From: Mucilaginibacter pankratovii
GTDB taxonomy: Bacteria; Bacteroidota; Bacteroidia; Sphingobacteriales; Sphingobacteriaceae
Assembly (NCBI RefSeq): GCF_014773265.1
Contig: NZ_JACWMY010000003.1
Coordinates: 248,001 to 312,000 of the forward strand
Length of the DNA: 64,000 nucleotides
Reading direction: 5' to 3'
Shown here: positions 7,781-16,144 of the stretch, one piece after another
How the letters are laid out: every line of letters starts with the position of its first letter
How positions within the stretch are numbered: position 1 is the stretch's first letter
Program-made: the position numbers and the translations under genes
The notes under the pieces: model-generated
Databases searched by the model: none
What the model was told of the DNA's origin: nothing
What the model saw: only the letters and a program-made list of their open reading frames with translations

Positions 7781-8529
7781 ACCAGCTTCACCAATCTATC
7801 GCCATCCAAAACGGGGATGGCGGTAGTAAGGTCTACCTGCAGGCAAAAGGCGATATCTTTTTCGATGCCCAGTTTTTTCATGCGCTCGCCGTGAGACGTT
7901 TTATCGAGGTATTTGGTAATATCGGTTTTGCCGACCTGGAAAAGGTCGTTTGCAGCGATCGCGGGGTCGTCCAACACATAGCCGTTGCCTTTCAATTGCT
8001 CGATAACCGCACCGGCGAACAGGGTATCCTCCAGGTTAAAGTTATTCTTCCAACCCGCGCAAACCAGCAGGATGTTTTCGTTCTGCGTTTTTAGCCAGTT
8101 GCAAAGCGCGCTAAGATTAAGGAATGAACCGATGACGATGCGTTTGGCGCTGCGCGATAAATGTAGTGCATGGGTTCCGTTTGTGGTAGTCAGGACGACG
8201 GTTTTGCCGGAGACTTTTTCGGGCGTGTAAGAGAAGGGCGAATTACCAAAATCAAAGCCATCAACCACTTCGCCGTTACGCTCGGCAGCCAGCAGGTAAT
8301 CTAATCCTTTCTCGCGATAAGCGGCACACTCCTCTACTTCAGATACAGGGATGATAGCTTCTGCGCCGTTTTCGATACCATAGCAGATAGAAGAGGTAGC
8401 GCGGAAGATATCGATTACCACTACGATGTAATCTTCTACATTATAGAGTGGAATTAATGCGGGAGTGAGGCAAACGTCTAACCCCCTAATCCACTGAAGG
8501 GGGAACTTTTGATGTGCTGATTCTGACAT
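7777..8529 (-). CDS. comB: 2-phosphosulfolactate phosphatase family (ComB-like)
   Basis: ComB-family phosphatases release sulfolactate from phosphosulfolactate, a step of coenzyme M synthesis in archaea; the bacterial role is less clear. The 250-residue protein has the family's N-terminal VCLTPALIPLYN and VVVIDIFRATSS, the LLAAERNG segment, and VVLTTTNGTHAL. The only in-frame ATG upstream of the conserved part is at 8529. Residues 9-18 (FPLQWIRGLD) are encoded by a copy of a dispersed palindromic repeat, so the natural N-terminus appears to have been replaced by repeat sequence. The start codon lies in the loop of a repeat doublet shared with the gcvT 3' end. The family call is firm; the exact substrate is not. 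Confidence 0.88.
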   Translation of the reverse strand: MSESAHQKFPLQWIRGLDVCLTPALIPLYNVEDYIVVVIDIFRATSSICYGIENGAEAIIPVSEVEECAAYREKGLDYLLAAERNGEVVDGFDFGNSPFSYTPEKVSGKTVVLTTTNGTHALHLSRSAKRIVIGSFLNLSALCNWLKTQNENILLVCAGWKNNFNLEDTLFAGAVIEQLKGNGYVLDDPAIAANDLFQVGKTDITKYLDKTSHGERMKKLGIEKDIAFCLQVDLTTAIPVLDGDRLVKLV

Positions 8530-8572
8530 GCTAATTCTGCTCCTCCGTTAGCTAACAGAGGCTGGGGGTTAC
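8478..8572. repeat. REPIN-like inverted doublet over comB start and gcvT stop
   Basis: The left arm at 8478-8506 (CTAACCCCCTAATCCACTGA then AGGGGGAAC) and the right arm at 8534-8572 (ATTCTGCTCC, hairpin TCCGTTAGCTAACAGA, GGCTGGGGGTTAC) are members of one family in opposite orientation. Each arm also folds on itself. The loop holds the comB start codon. The left arm is read as ComB residues 9-18, and the gcvT stop codon (TAA at 8569-8571) lies in the right arm. Confidence 0.8.
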
Positions 8573-9648
8573 TTATAAAACGGCGGTTTTACCACCTTTG
8601 CTTTTACTTTGTTATCGCGGATGCTGATGTAAATCTCGCTGCCTTCTTTGGCGAATTCGTTCTTCACGTAGCCCAGGCCAATTGCTTTTTGCAGCGATGG
8701 CGACTGCGTGCCCGATGTTACCCTGCCAATGTTGTTGCCTTCGGCATCTACAATGGTGTAATCATGGCGGGGGATACCGCGGTCTATCATTTCAAAGCCA
8801 ACCAGTTTTTGCGAAACGCCGGCTTGTTTCTGCGCTTGCAAAGCTTCGGAATTGGTAAACTCCTTGCTGAATTTGGTTACCCAACCCAGGCCGGCTTCCA
8901 AAGGAGAAGTTGTATCATCAATATCATTACCGTACAGGCAGAAGCCCATTTCCAGGCGCAGGGTATCACGTGCTGCCAGGCCAATTGGTTTTATACCGAA
9001 TGGCTCGCCGGCTTTAAATACCGCGTCCCAAATAAATTCTGCATGTTCGTTATCAAAATAAATTTCAAAACCGCCTGCGCCGGTATAGCCTGTTGCAGAA
9101 ACCACAACATTGTTGATGCCCGCAAAGGTGCCTTTTTTGAACGTATAGTACTCCATCGATGCCAGGTCGATATCCGTCAGGCTTTGAAGCGCTTCAGCGG
9201 CTTTTGGGCCTTGGATGGCTAAGAGTGATGTACGGTCACTGATATCTTTCATCTCCACGCCATCGGTATTGTATTTAGAGATCCAGTTCCAGTCTTTTTC
9301 GATGTTGGAAGCGTTTACAACCAGCATGTAGGTTTTCTCGTCAATACGGTAAACCAGCAGGTCGTCTACAATGCCGCCGTCTTCGTTTGGCAGGCAGGAG
9401 TATTGCACCTTGCCATCATATAGTTTAGAGGCATCGTTACTGGTAACCTTTTGTATCAGCGCCAGCGCGTTTTCGCCTTTCAAAATAAATTCGCCCATGT
9501 GGCTTACATCAAACACGCCAACGCCTTTGCGTACGGTTTCGTGTTCGGCATTAATGCCTGTGTATTGTACCGGCATATTGTAGCCCGCAAAGGGTACCAT
9601 TTTAGCGCCAAGTGCGGTGTGTACTCCGGTTAATGCTGTGTTTTTCAT
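8569..9648 (-). CDS. gcvT: Glycine cleavage system T protein (aminomethyltransferase)
   Basis: It transfers the aminomethyl carbon from the lipoylated H protein to tetrahydrofolate, releasing ammonia and giving methylene-THF. The 359-residue protein begins [29 protein letters not shown], as expected, and has FDVSHMGEF near residue 47, [13 protein letters not shown] near 185 and LEAGLGW near 250. It lies upstream of comB with only a repeat element between. gcvH and gcvP are not in the window, as is common in this phylum. A promoter -7 box is present 19 bp upstream of the ATG. Confidence 0.96.
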   Translation of the reverse strand: MKNTALTGVHTALGAKMVPFAGYNMPVQYTGINAEHETVRKGVGVFDVSHMGEFILKGENALALIQKVTSNDASKLYDGKVQYSCLPNEDGGIVDDLLVYRIDEKTYMLVVNASNIEKDWNWISKYNTDGVEMKDISDRTSLLAIQGPKAAEALQSLTDIDLASMEYYTFKKGTFAGINNVVVSATGYTGAGGFEIYFDNEHAEFIWDAVFKAGEPFGIKPIGLAARDTLRLEMGFCLYGNDIDDTTSPLEAGLGWVTKFSKEFTNSEALQAQKQAGVSQKLVGFEMIDRGIPRHDYTIVDAEGNNIGRVTSGTQSPSLQKAIGLGYVKNEFAKEGSEIYISIRDNKVKAKVVKPPFYK

Positions 9649-9666
9649 GCTTAGTTATTATCGGGG

Positions 9667-9674
9667 CAAAAGTA
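9667..9674 (-). promoter_or_regulatory. -7 promoter element of gcvT
   Basis: On the minus strand TACTTTTG matches TAnnTTTG, 19 bp before the gcvT ATG. No convincing -33 TTTG is seen at the usual distance. Confidence 0.5.
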
Positions 9675-9700
9675 GTAAAATAGGTTTAATTGCCCGCTGT

Positions 9701-10897
9701 TTAGATAATGGACCGGTAAAAGTCTACCAGGCTTTCGGTAACCTTATTTATATCGTGCTGCTCTTCCATTAATTTACGTGCGTTTTGCCCAACGGTACGG
9801 CAATATTCTTCATCCCTTACACACTTCAACACAGCGTTGTAAAACTCATCGGCGTTGTTGGCTATAAGGATGCTCTCGTTGTGTACAAAGCTGATCCCCT
9901 CCGCTCCGATGGAAGTAGAAATGATACACTTCTGCATAGCCATCCCTTCTACAATTTTTACCCGCATCCCACCACCCGAAAGCAGGGGCACTATCATGAT
10001 GGATTTACTGTTGATAAATTCCAGTGCATCATCTACTTCGCCTTGTATAAATACTTTGCCGGGTACCTCGTATTCGTCAAACTCCTCGGGGATGCTGTTG
10101 CCGGCTACGTAGAATTTTACCTTAAGCTCGCCATCCACAATATCTTTATGAAAATTATCCATAAACCATTCTATGCCCTCCCGGTTGGGGAGCCAATCCA
10201 GCGAGCCTAAAAAGAACAAACTGGGGCACTCTGTTTTGGCTGGCATAGGTACGTACATAGCCAGATCTACCCCTATGGGTAAAACCCGCAAGGGTATTTT
10301 AGTGCCGAAGGATAGCATGGAGGTTTTATCCTGCCCGGTAAACACGGCTATACCATCAAACTTGTTAAGCAGTTCCAGCTCGTAGGTTTTTACGCGCCGT
10401 GCAAGCAGATTAAGATACCATTTTTTAAATGGATCGCCTTTTTGCTGTGCCAGCCTGCGCCATACCTGGTGCTCGATATTGTGCGCCCGATAAATAACCT
10501 TCACTTTTGAGTTTTTGCGGATGGCCGCAAGATACGGGACTACAAAAAGCCCTTCCAGTTGTATAATGTCATATTCGTTATCCTTTAAGTTTTGAACCAG
10601 CAGTTTTTCAAAACCGGCATCATAATACTTATCAATATTATATGGGTTTTTGGTGAAAAGGTTGCTTACAAATTCTATCATAGATACACGAGTATCAATG
10701 TCATATTCTGTGTAAGCGATCTTGTTTAATAACTCGTCGCGCTCAAAAATTTTGTCGGTATGCTTTTTTACGTTAAGGCTGACGAGCGAAACTTCGTGAC
10801 CGTGGTTGATCAAACCCTTTATAGTATTGCCTACCACAATAGGGTAGCCGCCATTCTGTGGAAATGGTACACGGTGGGTTAAGATCAGGATCCTCAA
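9701..10897 (-). CDS. Glycosyltransferase (GT4-type)
   Basis: A GT-B-fold glycosyltransferase of 398 residues, probably acting in polysaccharide or cell-surface glycan synthesis. The start chosen is the TTG at 10897, giving MRILILTHRVPFPQNGGYP; the frame is open further upstream but that part is not conserved-looking. Visible motifs are YRAHNIEHQVWRR near residue 115, SLFFLGSLDWLPNREGIEWF near 226, and the C-terminal donor-site region FINSKSIMIVPLLSGGGMRVKIVEGMAMQ near 304-332, where E of the EGMA segment fits the nucleotide-sugar site. Sugar specificity cannot be read. It follows rnhB on the same strand with a gap of 61 bp. Confidence 0.85.
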   Translation of the reverse strand: MRILILTHRVPFPQNGGYPIVVGNTIKGLINHGHEVSLVSLNVKKHTDKIFERDELLNKIAYTEYDIDTRVSMIEFVSNLFTKNPYNIDKYYDAGFEKLLVQNLKDNEYDIIQLEGLFVVPYLAAIRKNSKVKVIYRAHNIEHQVWRRLAQQKGDPFKKWYLNLLARRVKTYELELLNKFDGIAVFTGQDKTSMLSFGTKIPLRVLPIGVDLAMYVPMPAKTECPSLFFLGSLDWLPNREGIEWFMDNFHKDIVDGELKVKFYVAGNSIPEEFDEYEVPGKVFIQGEVDDALEFINSKSIMIVPLLSGGGMRVKIVEGMAMQKCIISTSIGAEGISFVHNESILIANNADEFYNAVLKCVRDEEYCRTVGQNARKLMEEQHDINKVTESLVDFYRSII

Positions 10898-10958
10898 AGC
10901 GAGTAAATAATTGGTTCTTTCAAAGTTATCAACCTTGCACGGTTTGGCAAAGCAATGG

Positions 10959-11555
10959 CTAAAAAATAGTAAGCTGTGGGTTGGTAACTTTAAAAGTTTT
11001 ACGATGATATGGCGTATGCCCCAGTTCCAGCACGGTTTTGCGGTGCGCAATGGTTGGGTAGCCTTTATTGCTGTGCCAGTTATACTCGGGGTGCTCAGCG
11101 GCAATTTGCTTCATGTAATCGTCGCGGTAGGTTTTGGCGAGGATGGATGCCGCCGCAATGCTGAAGTATTTGCCATCACCCTCTATAATGCAGGCATGTG
11201 GTGTGCTACCGTATTTATTAAAGCGGTTTCCATCTATAATTAAAAATTGCGGCGATAAATGCAGCTTCGCGATGGCCCGGTGCATGGCGAGGAAAGAAGC
11301 GTTAAGGATATTGATCTGGTCTATCTCCAAATTATCGCACCAGGCAACTGCATGGGCAACGGCTTTTTGTTCTATCTCGATGCGGAGTTCGTAGCGTACC
11401 TCTTCTGATAACTGTTTAGAATCATTCAGTAAATGATGGTCGAAGTCATCGGGCAAAATAACGGCGGCGGCAAACACCGGGCCGGCAAGGCAGCCGCGGC
11501 CTGCTTCGTCGCATCCGGCCTCAATAAATTCGTGCTGGTAACGTGCTAATAACAT
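10959..11555 (-). CDS. rnhB: Ribonuclease HII
   Basis: It cleaves the RNA strand of RNA-DNA hybrids and single ribonucleotides embedded in DNA. The 198-residue protein has the catalytic CDEAGRGCLAGPV motif with D16 and E17, the LNDSKQLS motif near 43-50, IIDGNRF near 105-111, and SIAAASILAKTYRDDYM with the last catalytic Asp near 131-147. The length is normal and the ATG start is well placed. The glycosyltransferase follows on the same strand. Confidence 0.96.
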   Translation of the reverse strand: MLLARYQHEFIEAGCDEAGRGCLAGPVFAAAVILPDDFDHHLLNDSKQLSEEVRYELRIEIEQKAVAHAVAWCDNLEIDQINILNASFLAMHRAIAKLHLSPQFLIIDGNRFNKYGSTPHACIIEGDGKYFSIAAASILAKTYRDDYMKQIAAEHPEYNWHSNKGYPTIAHRKTVLELGHTPYHRKTFKVTNPQLTIF

Positions 11556-11664
11556 GTATACAAATATCTTAAAATAGCCCGACCGATAGAGCCCGCTGTG
11601 GAAAAATAAACCACTTCGCAGTCAAAATGGTCAAACTTACAACCTTAACGAATGTTACAGCATT

Positions 11665-12138
11665 ATGCGGATAATGAAAGGCATATTTATTTTAATGTGG
11701 TTGATCACATCCTCATTCTGCTTCGCCCAGAAGCCGCCGCCGCTACCACATGGGATGGTTTTTGGCATAAAGCCTGCAAATATTGGCCCCACTGCCGCCA
11801 CGCAGATGGAAATCACGATTGCTAAGAAAACACGTATCACAACCGCTATTCGCGGTAGAATTATCCGGGTAACTAAATCAAAGGGCGGCTGGTTTGAAAT
11901 TGATGCCGGCCGGGGGAAGATAATTAACGCCCATTTTAAAAATTATGGCATCGATCTGCCGAAAGCTTTGCGCGGCCGTATTGTGATCATAGAAGGTGTT
12001 GCACAAAAGCAGTTTATAGCAGACGATATGCAGCACTTTGCCGGCGATACGGTTATTGGAGCTAAACAGCATCAAATAAAAACAAACCCTAAGCAGCGGC
12101 TAACGTTTGAAGTAAGGGGATTGATGGTGGATGAGTAA
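11665..12138 (+). CDS. DUF4920-like exported protein
   Basis: A 157-residue secreted or periplasmic protein. The signal peptide (MKGIFILMWLITSSFCFAQ) fits better with the second ATG at 11674, so the true start may be 9 bp downstream. The mature part has GRIIRVTKSKGGWFEIDAG, then NAHFKNYGIDLPKALRGRIVIIEG and QHFAGD, which follow the pattern of DUF4920 proteins; the cysteine of the usual GCW motif is replaced (GGW). The function of the family is unknown. The gene stands alone between rnhB (divergent) and the ACP-like gene (convergent). Confidence 0.75.
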   Translation: MRIMKGIFILMWLITSSFCFAQKPPPLPHGMVFGIKPANIGPTAATQMEITIAKKTRITTAIRGRIIRVTKSKGGWFEIDAGRGKIINAHFKNYGIDLPKALRGRIVIIEGVAQKQFIADDMQHFAGDTVIGAKQHQIKTNPKQRLTFEVRGLMVDE

Positions 12139-12181
12139 AGCAGTTTGCAGTGAGCGGTTTGCAGTTTGCGAAGCCCCAAAA

Positions 12182-12218
12182 CAAAAAAATAGCGATGGGT
12201 TTCAAGCCCATCGCTATT
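12182..12218 (-). terminator. Intrinsic terminator of the ACP-like gene
   Basis: A 12-bp perfect stem (12188-12199 / 12207-12218, AATAGCGATGGG with CCCATCGCTATT), 7-nt loop, and TTTTTTTG following on the minus strand. It ends transcription of the gene at 12247-12942. Confidence 0.85.
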
Positions 12219-12246
12219 GATATATGCTTTTCGTTCTCAGCTTTAA

Positions 12247-12942
12247 CTATGCAAACTTTGCTTCCTTAGTTAACACCGACATTTCCAATTGGAACGATTC
12301 TGCAAATAGTTCCTTTACCTTTTGTACTACTTCAGTACGGTTTACGGTAGAAGCATCGCGGCGGCATTTGAGATAATGCTCACGGGCAATTTTTTCGGCC
12401 AGGTCGCCAATGGTTTTTACTTTAAGTTCTTTGCCAAAACGTCCGGCAAGCCTTAGGCCTGCTATAGAAACAATTAAACCCAGCGTTGCAATGGTTGTGT
12501 TTACCCAGAATAAAGCGATAGAAGCAACCAGCATCAGCCCGAAAGTCCAAACTATCCAGGCCTTAGGCTGCAGCAGGTTCATGTGGAAACCCATCTCGGC
12601 CTCAATATCTGCAACCACCTCTATACGGTTATCCCGGGGGAATAGCTCGCAAAGTTTGGTTTGGGGCTTTACCAGGTATTTTTCTGTTGGATTTTTGGCG
12701 TTAATAGCGCTGCGCAGCTTGTAAAAAGCATGCTGCGTGGTGCAACTGTCGGCCTGCGCGTGTTTCACTTTTGCTACTACAACATCGCATAGTGCGCCAA
12801 AGGTTTTTGCCTCTTTTAAATCGTCATCAGCAAAGGTAATATCAAACGATTTTTCAATCTTAAGCAATACATCGCCAATATCTTCGGCGTCGAAGTTGTT
12901 TAAATTAAGGCCAGGGGTGGCACTTTTTATGTTAAGTTTCAA
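12247..12942 (-). CDS. Membrane protein with acyl-carrier-protein-like segment
   Basis: A 231-residue protein of unknown function. Residues 12-60 (DAEDIGDVLLKIEKSFDITFADDDLKEAKTFGALCD in order) follow the helix II-IV pattern of an acyl carrier protein, but the DSL serine that carries phosphopantetheine is absent. Two transmembrane helices lie at about 128-146 and 149-166. After them comes FGKELKVKTIGDLAEKIA (170-186), which again looks like the end of an ACP-like fold. It could be a scaffold or docking protein rather than a carrier; that is inference. It is a single transcription unit ending in a clear terminator. Confidence 0.7.
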   Translation of the reverse strand: MKLNIKSATPGLNLNNFDAEDIGDVLLKIEKSFDITFADDDLKEAKTFGALCDVVVAKVKHAQADSCTTQHAFYKLRSAINAKNPTEKYLVKPQTKLCELFPRDNRIEVVADIEAEMGFHMNLLQPKAWIVWTFGLMLVASIALFWVNTTIATLGLIVSIAGLRLAGRFGKELKVKTIGDLAEKIAREHYLKCRRDASTVNRTEVVQKVKELFAESFQLEMSVLTKEAKFA

Positions 12943-13035
12943 TACGATCGAACTAAATTAAACCATCGTTTACAACAGCAATTGCGGCTGCAATAAACCT
13001 ATAAAAAATTAAATTCCAAAAAAACGGAACAAAAT

Positions 13036-15852
13036 TTATTTACTCAAGTACATTGATTTTTCTTTATACAGGTGCCTGAAATAAGGGTCCTGCAGATTCG
13101 GGATAAACCTGATCGCCTCTCCGGTCGATTTCATTTCTGGCCCTAATTCTTTGTTCACTTCAGGGAACTTATCGAAAGAGAATATCGGCTCTTTGATGGC
13201 ATAGCCCCATAGTTTGCGCTCGATGGTAAAATCTTTCAGTTTGTTAACTTCCAGCATTACTTTGGCAGCAATATTAATATAAGGCACATCGTAAGCTTTG
13301 GCAATGAAAGGTACCGTACGTGATGCACGCGGGTTTGCTTCAATTACATAAACGGTGTCATTCTTCACAGCAAACTGGATGTTAAGCAAGCCACGCACGT
13401 TAAGCGCACGTGCAATTTTCTCGGTGTACTCTTCCATCTGGCTGATCACGCTATCGCTCAGGTCGAACGGCGGCAATACCGCAAACGAATCGCCCGAGTG
13501 GATCCCGGCCGGCTCGATGTGCTCCATCATACCAATAATGTGTACGTCCTCGCCATCATGGATAGAATCCGATTCGGTCTCAGACGCACGGTCGAGGAAG
13601 TGGTCGATCAGTACGCGGTTGCCTGGCAGGTTTTTCAGCAGGTTTACAACCGCTTTTTCCAGGTCTTCATCGTTTATCACGATGCTCATACCCTGGCCGC
13701 CTAATACATAGCTTGGGCGAACCAATACAGGGTAGCCTACTTCGTGTGCAACAGCCAGTGCTTCTTCGGCACTCTCGGCAACGCCATATTTAGGGTAAGG
13801 GATGTTCAGTTCTTTCAGCAGATCTGAGAAACGGCCACGGTCTTCGGCAATATCCATGTTATCGAAAGATGTACCGATAATTTTGATGCCATTCTGATGC
13901 AGTTTCTCAGCCATCTTCAACGCTGTTTGCCCGCCAAGCTGAACAATAACGCCGTGTGGTTTTTCCAGGTCGATGATCTCGCGAACATGTTCCCAGTAAA
14001 CCGGCTCAAAGTAAAGCTTATCGGCCATGTTAAAGTCGGTAGAAACCGTCTCCGGGTTACAGTTAACCATGATGGCCTCAAAACCGCTTTCTTTAGCGGC
14101 TAACAAGCCATGCACACAGCTGTAATCGAATTCGATACCCTGGCCAATGCGGTTAGGGCCCGAGCCTAACACGATGATCTTCTTTTTATCTGATACGATG
14201 GATTCGTTCTCTCCCTCGTAAGTTGAGTAGTAGTATGGGGTTTTGGCGGCAAACTCTGCAGCGCACGTATCCACCATTTTGTAAACCCGGCGGATGTTTA
14301 ATGCTTTGCGGCGCTGGTAAACATCTTCTTCGGTAACGTTGCCTAATATGTAGGCTATTTGTGTATCCGAAAAGCCTTTTTGTTTTAGCGTGAAGAAGAA
14401 ATCCTCAGGGATGTTGTTTAATGAATAGCGGCGAAGCTCGTTCTCCATATTCACCACTTCCTGTATCTGGTTCAAAAACCAGCGGTCTATTTTGGTTGCC
14501 TTGCGGATAGACTCGACAGGTACGCCCAGGCTCATGGCATCATAGATGTGGAAAAGCCTGTCCCAGCTCGGATGCTCCAGGCTGTGCATAATTTCTTCGA
14601 GGTTGCGGCTTTGGCGGCCATCGGCACCTAAACCGGCGCGGCCAATTTCCAAACTCTGGCAGGCTTTCTGCAAAGCCTCGATAAAGCTGCGGCCAATACC
14701 CATTACCTCACCTACCGATTTCATGGTAAGGCCAAGCTCGCGGTTAGCGCCTTTAAATTTATCAAAGTTCCAGCGGGGGATCTTTACAATAACATAATCA
14801 AGCGTTGGCTCAAAGTATGCCGAAGTAGTTTTGGTGATCTGGTTTTCAATTTCATCCAGGTTGTAACCAATGGCCAGCTTTGCAGCTATTTTGGCAATTG
14901 GGTAACCGGTTGCTTTTGATGCAAGGGCCGATGAACGCGATACACGCGGGTTGATCTCGATAGCGATGATCTCCTCGTTGGCCGGGTTTACCGAGAACTG
15001 TACGTTACAGCCACCTGCAAAATTACCAATGGCACGCATCATCTTAATAGCCTGGTTGCGCATCTCCTGGTAGCAGCGGTCGCTCAGCGTCATGGCCGGG
15101 GCCACGGTGATCGAATCGCCGGTGTGGATGCCCATCGGGTCGAAGTTCTCGATAGAGCAGATGATAATTACGTTATCGTTACTATCGCGCAGCAACTCCA
15201 GTTCGTATTCTTTCCAGCCTAAAACAGCCTGCTCTACCAAAACCTCATGGGTTGGTGAAGCCTGTAGGCCGCGGCTTAAAGCAGCATCAAAATCTTCTTT
15301 TTTGTGTACAAAGCCTGCGCCTTTACCACCCAGCGTGTAGCTTGGGCGAATAACCAGCGGGAACCCAATTTCCTGGGCGGCTTCTTTACCCTCCAGGAAG
15401 GAGTTGGCAATTTTTGAAGTTGCCACCCCAACGCCAATATCCACCATTAACTGGCGGAAGGCTTCGCGGTTCTCGGTTTTTTCAATCGCAGCGATATCAA
15501 CACCTACAATTTTAACACCGTATTTTTTCCAGATGCCCTGCTCGTCAGCTTCAATACAAAGGTTTAGCGCGGTTTGGCCGCCCATGGTAGGTAGCACAGC
15601 ATCAATTTTTTGTTCCTGTAATATTTTCTCGATGCTTTCGCAGGTGAGGGGCAGCAAGTAAACATGATCGGCAATAACCTTATCCGTCATGATAGTGGCG
15701 GGGTTGCTGTTGATAATGGATACGGAAATGCCTTCGTCTTTTAGCGAAAGGGCGGCTTGCGAGCCGGCGTAGTCAAATTCGCATGCCTGGCCAATAATAA
15801 TAGGGCCGGAGCCGATGATCAGGACGGATTTGATGGAGGTATCTTTGGGCAT
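13036..15852 (-). CDS. carB: Carbamoyl-phosphate synthase, large subunit
   Basis: It makes carbamoyl phosphate from bicarbonate, ammonia (from the CarA glutaminase) and two ATP, for pyrimidines and arginine. The 938-residue protein has the two homologous ATP-grasp halves. The first starts SVLIIGSGPIIIGQACEFDYAGSQ and has RPSYTLGGKGAGF. The second starts IIVLGSGPNRIGQGIEFDYSCVH and has RPSYVLGGQGMSI. It ends at about the point where the C-terminal regulatory (MGS-like) domain of the 1073-residue E. coli enzyme would begin, so this domain is missing. carA is not adjacent. A promoter and a hairpin precede it. Confidence 0.96.
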   Translation of the reverse strand: MPKDTSIKSVLIIGSGPIIIGQACEFDYAGSQAALSLKDEGISVSIINSNPATIMTDKVIADHVYLLPLTCESIEKILQEQKIDAVLPTMGGQTALNLCIEADEQGIWKKYGVKIVGVDIAAIEKTENREAFRQLMVDIGVGVATSKIANSFLEGKEAAQEIGFPLVIRPSYTLGGKGAGFVHKKEDFDAALSRGLQASPTHEVLVEQAVLGWKEYELELLRDSNDNVIIICSIENFDPMGIHTGDSITVAPAMTLSDRCYQEMRNQAIKMMRAIGNFAGGCNVQFSVNPANEEIIAIEINPRVSRSSALASKATGYPIAKIAAKLAIGYNLDEIENQITKTTSAYFEPTLDYVIVKIPRWNFDKFKGANRELGLTMKSVGEVMGIGRSFIEALQKACQSLEIGRAGLGADGRQSRNLEEIMHSLEHPSWDRLFHIYDAMSLGVPVESIRKATKIDRWFLNQIQEVVNMENELRRYSLNNIPEDFFFTLKQKGFSDTQIAYILGNVTEEDVYQRRKALNIRRVYKMVDTCAAEFAAKTPYYYSTYEGENESIVSDKKKIIVLGSGPNRIGQGIEFDYSCVHGLLAAKESGFEAIMVNCNPETVSTDFNMADKLYFEPVYWEHVREIIDLEKPHGVIVQLGGQTALKMAEKLHQNGIKIIGTSFDNMDIAEDRGRFSDLLKELNIPYPKYGVAESAEEALAVAHEVGYPVLVRPSYVLGGQGMSIVINDEDLEKAVVNLLKNLPGNRVLIDHFLDRASETESDSIHDGEDVHIIGMMEHIEPAGIHSGDSFAVLPPFDLSDSVISQMEEYTEKIARALNVRGLLNIQFAVKNDTVYVIEANPRASRTVPFIAKAYDVPYINIAAKVMLEVNKLKDFTIERKLWGYAIKEPIFSFDKFPEVNKELGPEMKSTGEAIRFIPNLQDPYFRHLYKEKSMYLSK

Positions 15853-15943
15853 AGGGCTTTTTTTAATTAAAAAGTTCTAAGTGTAAGAAGTCAAAGTATA
15901 TCAATATGATAACGATTTTTCCTATGCGCTGAAAGCGAGAAAT

Positions 15944-15972
15944 CCCGACTTCAGCGTCGGGGTGCAAAGATA
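15944..15972 (-). promoter_or_regulatory. carB promoter with hairpin at mRNA 5' end
   Basis: TATCTTTG on the minus strand (15965-15972) matches the -7 consensus. Directly downstream, CCCGAC at 15956-15961 and GTCGGG at 15944-15949 form a 6-bp GC stem, which would lie at the very start of the carB transcript, about 90 nt before the ATG. The rest of the 292-bp gap holds no gene. Confidence 0.55.
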
Positions 15973-16077
15973 CGCTTTGTTGAAACATTTTAATCTTTTT
16001 TTTAGAATTAATATGTTGTGCCTCTTTGTAAGCCTCTGCGAGGTTAATTTGCCGTTAAATTAGCCTTAACGCCCGCT

Positions 16078-16115
16078 CCCACAGCGACAATTTAAAATGT
16101 TATTGCCGCTGTGGG
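16078..16115. other. Hairpin downstream of desaturase gene
   Basis: The arms CCCACAGCG (16078-16086) and CGCTGTGGG (16107-16115) pair perfectly, and the stem continues after one mismatch with CAAT/ATTG. It lies 30 bp after the stop of the desaturase-type gene. No U-tract follows, so it may be an mRNA 3' stabiliser rather than a simple terminator. Confidence 0.6.
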
Positions 16116-16144
16116 TTTAAGCAGAAAATAGCCAACAACCACGC

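Noticed and set aside
9701-11104. Glycosyltransferase start at 11104
   Set aside because: The additional 69 N-terminal residues overlap the rnhB gene and do not look like protein of this family; the conserved N-terminus starts at the TTG at 10897.
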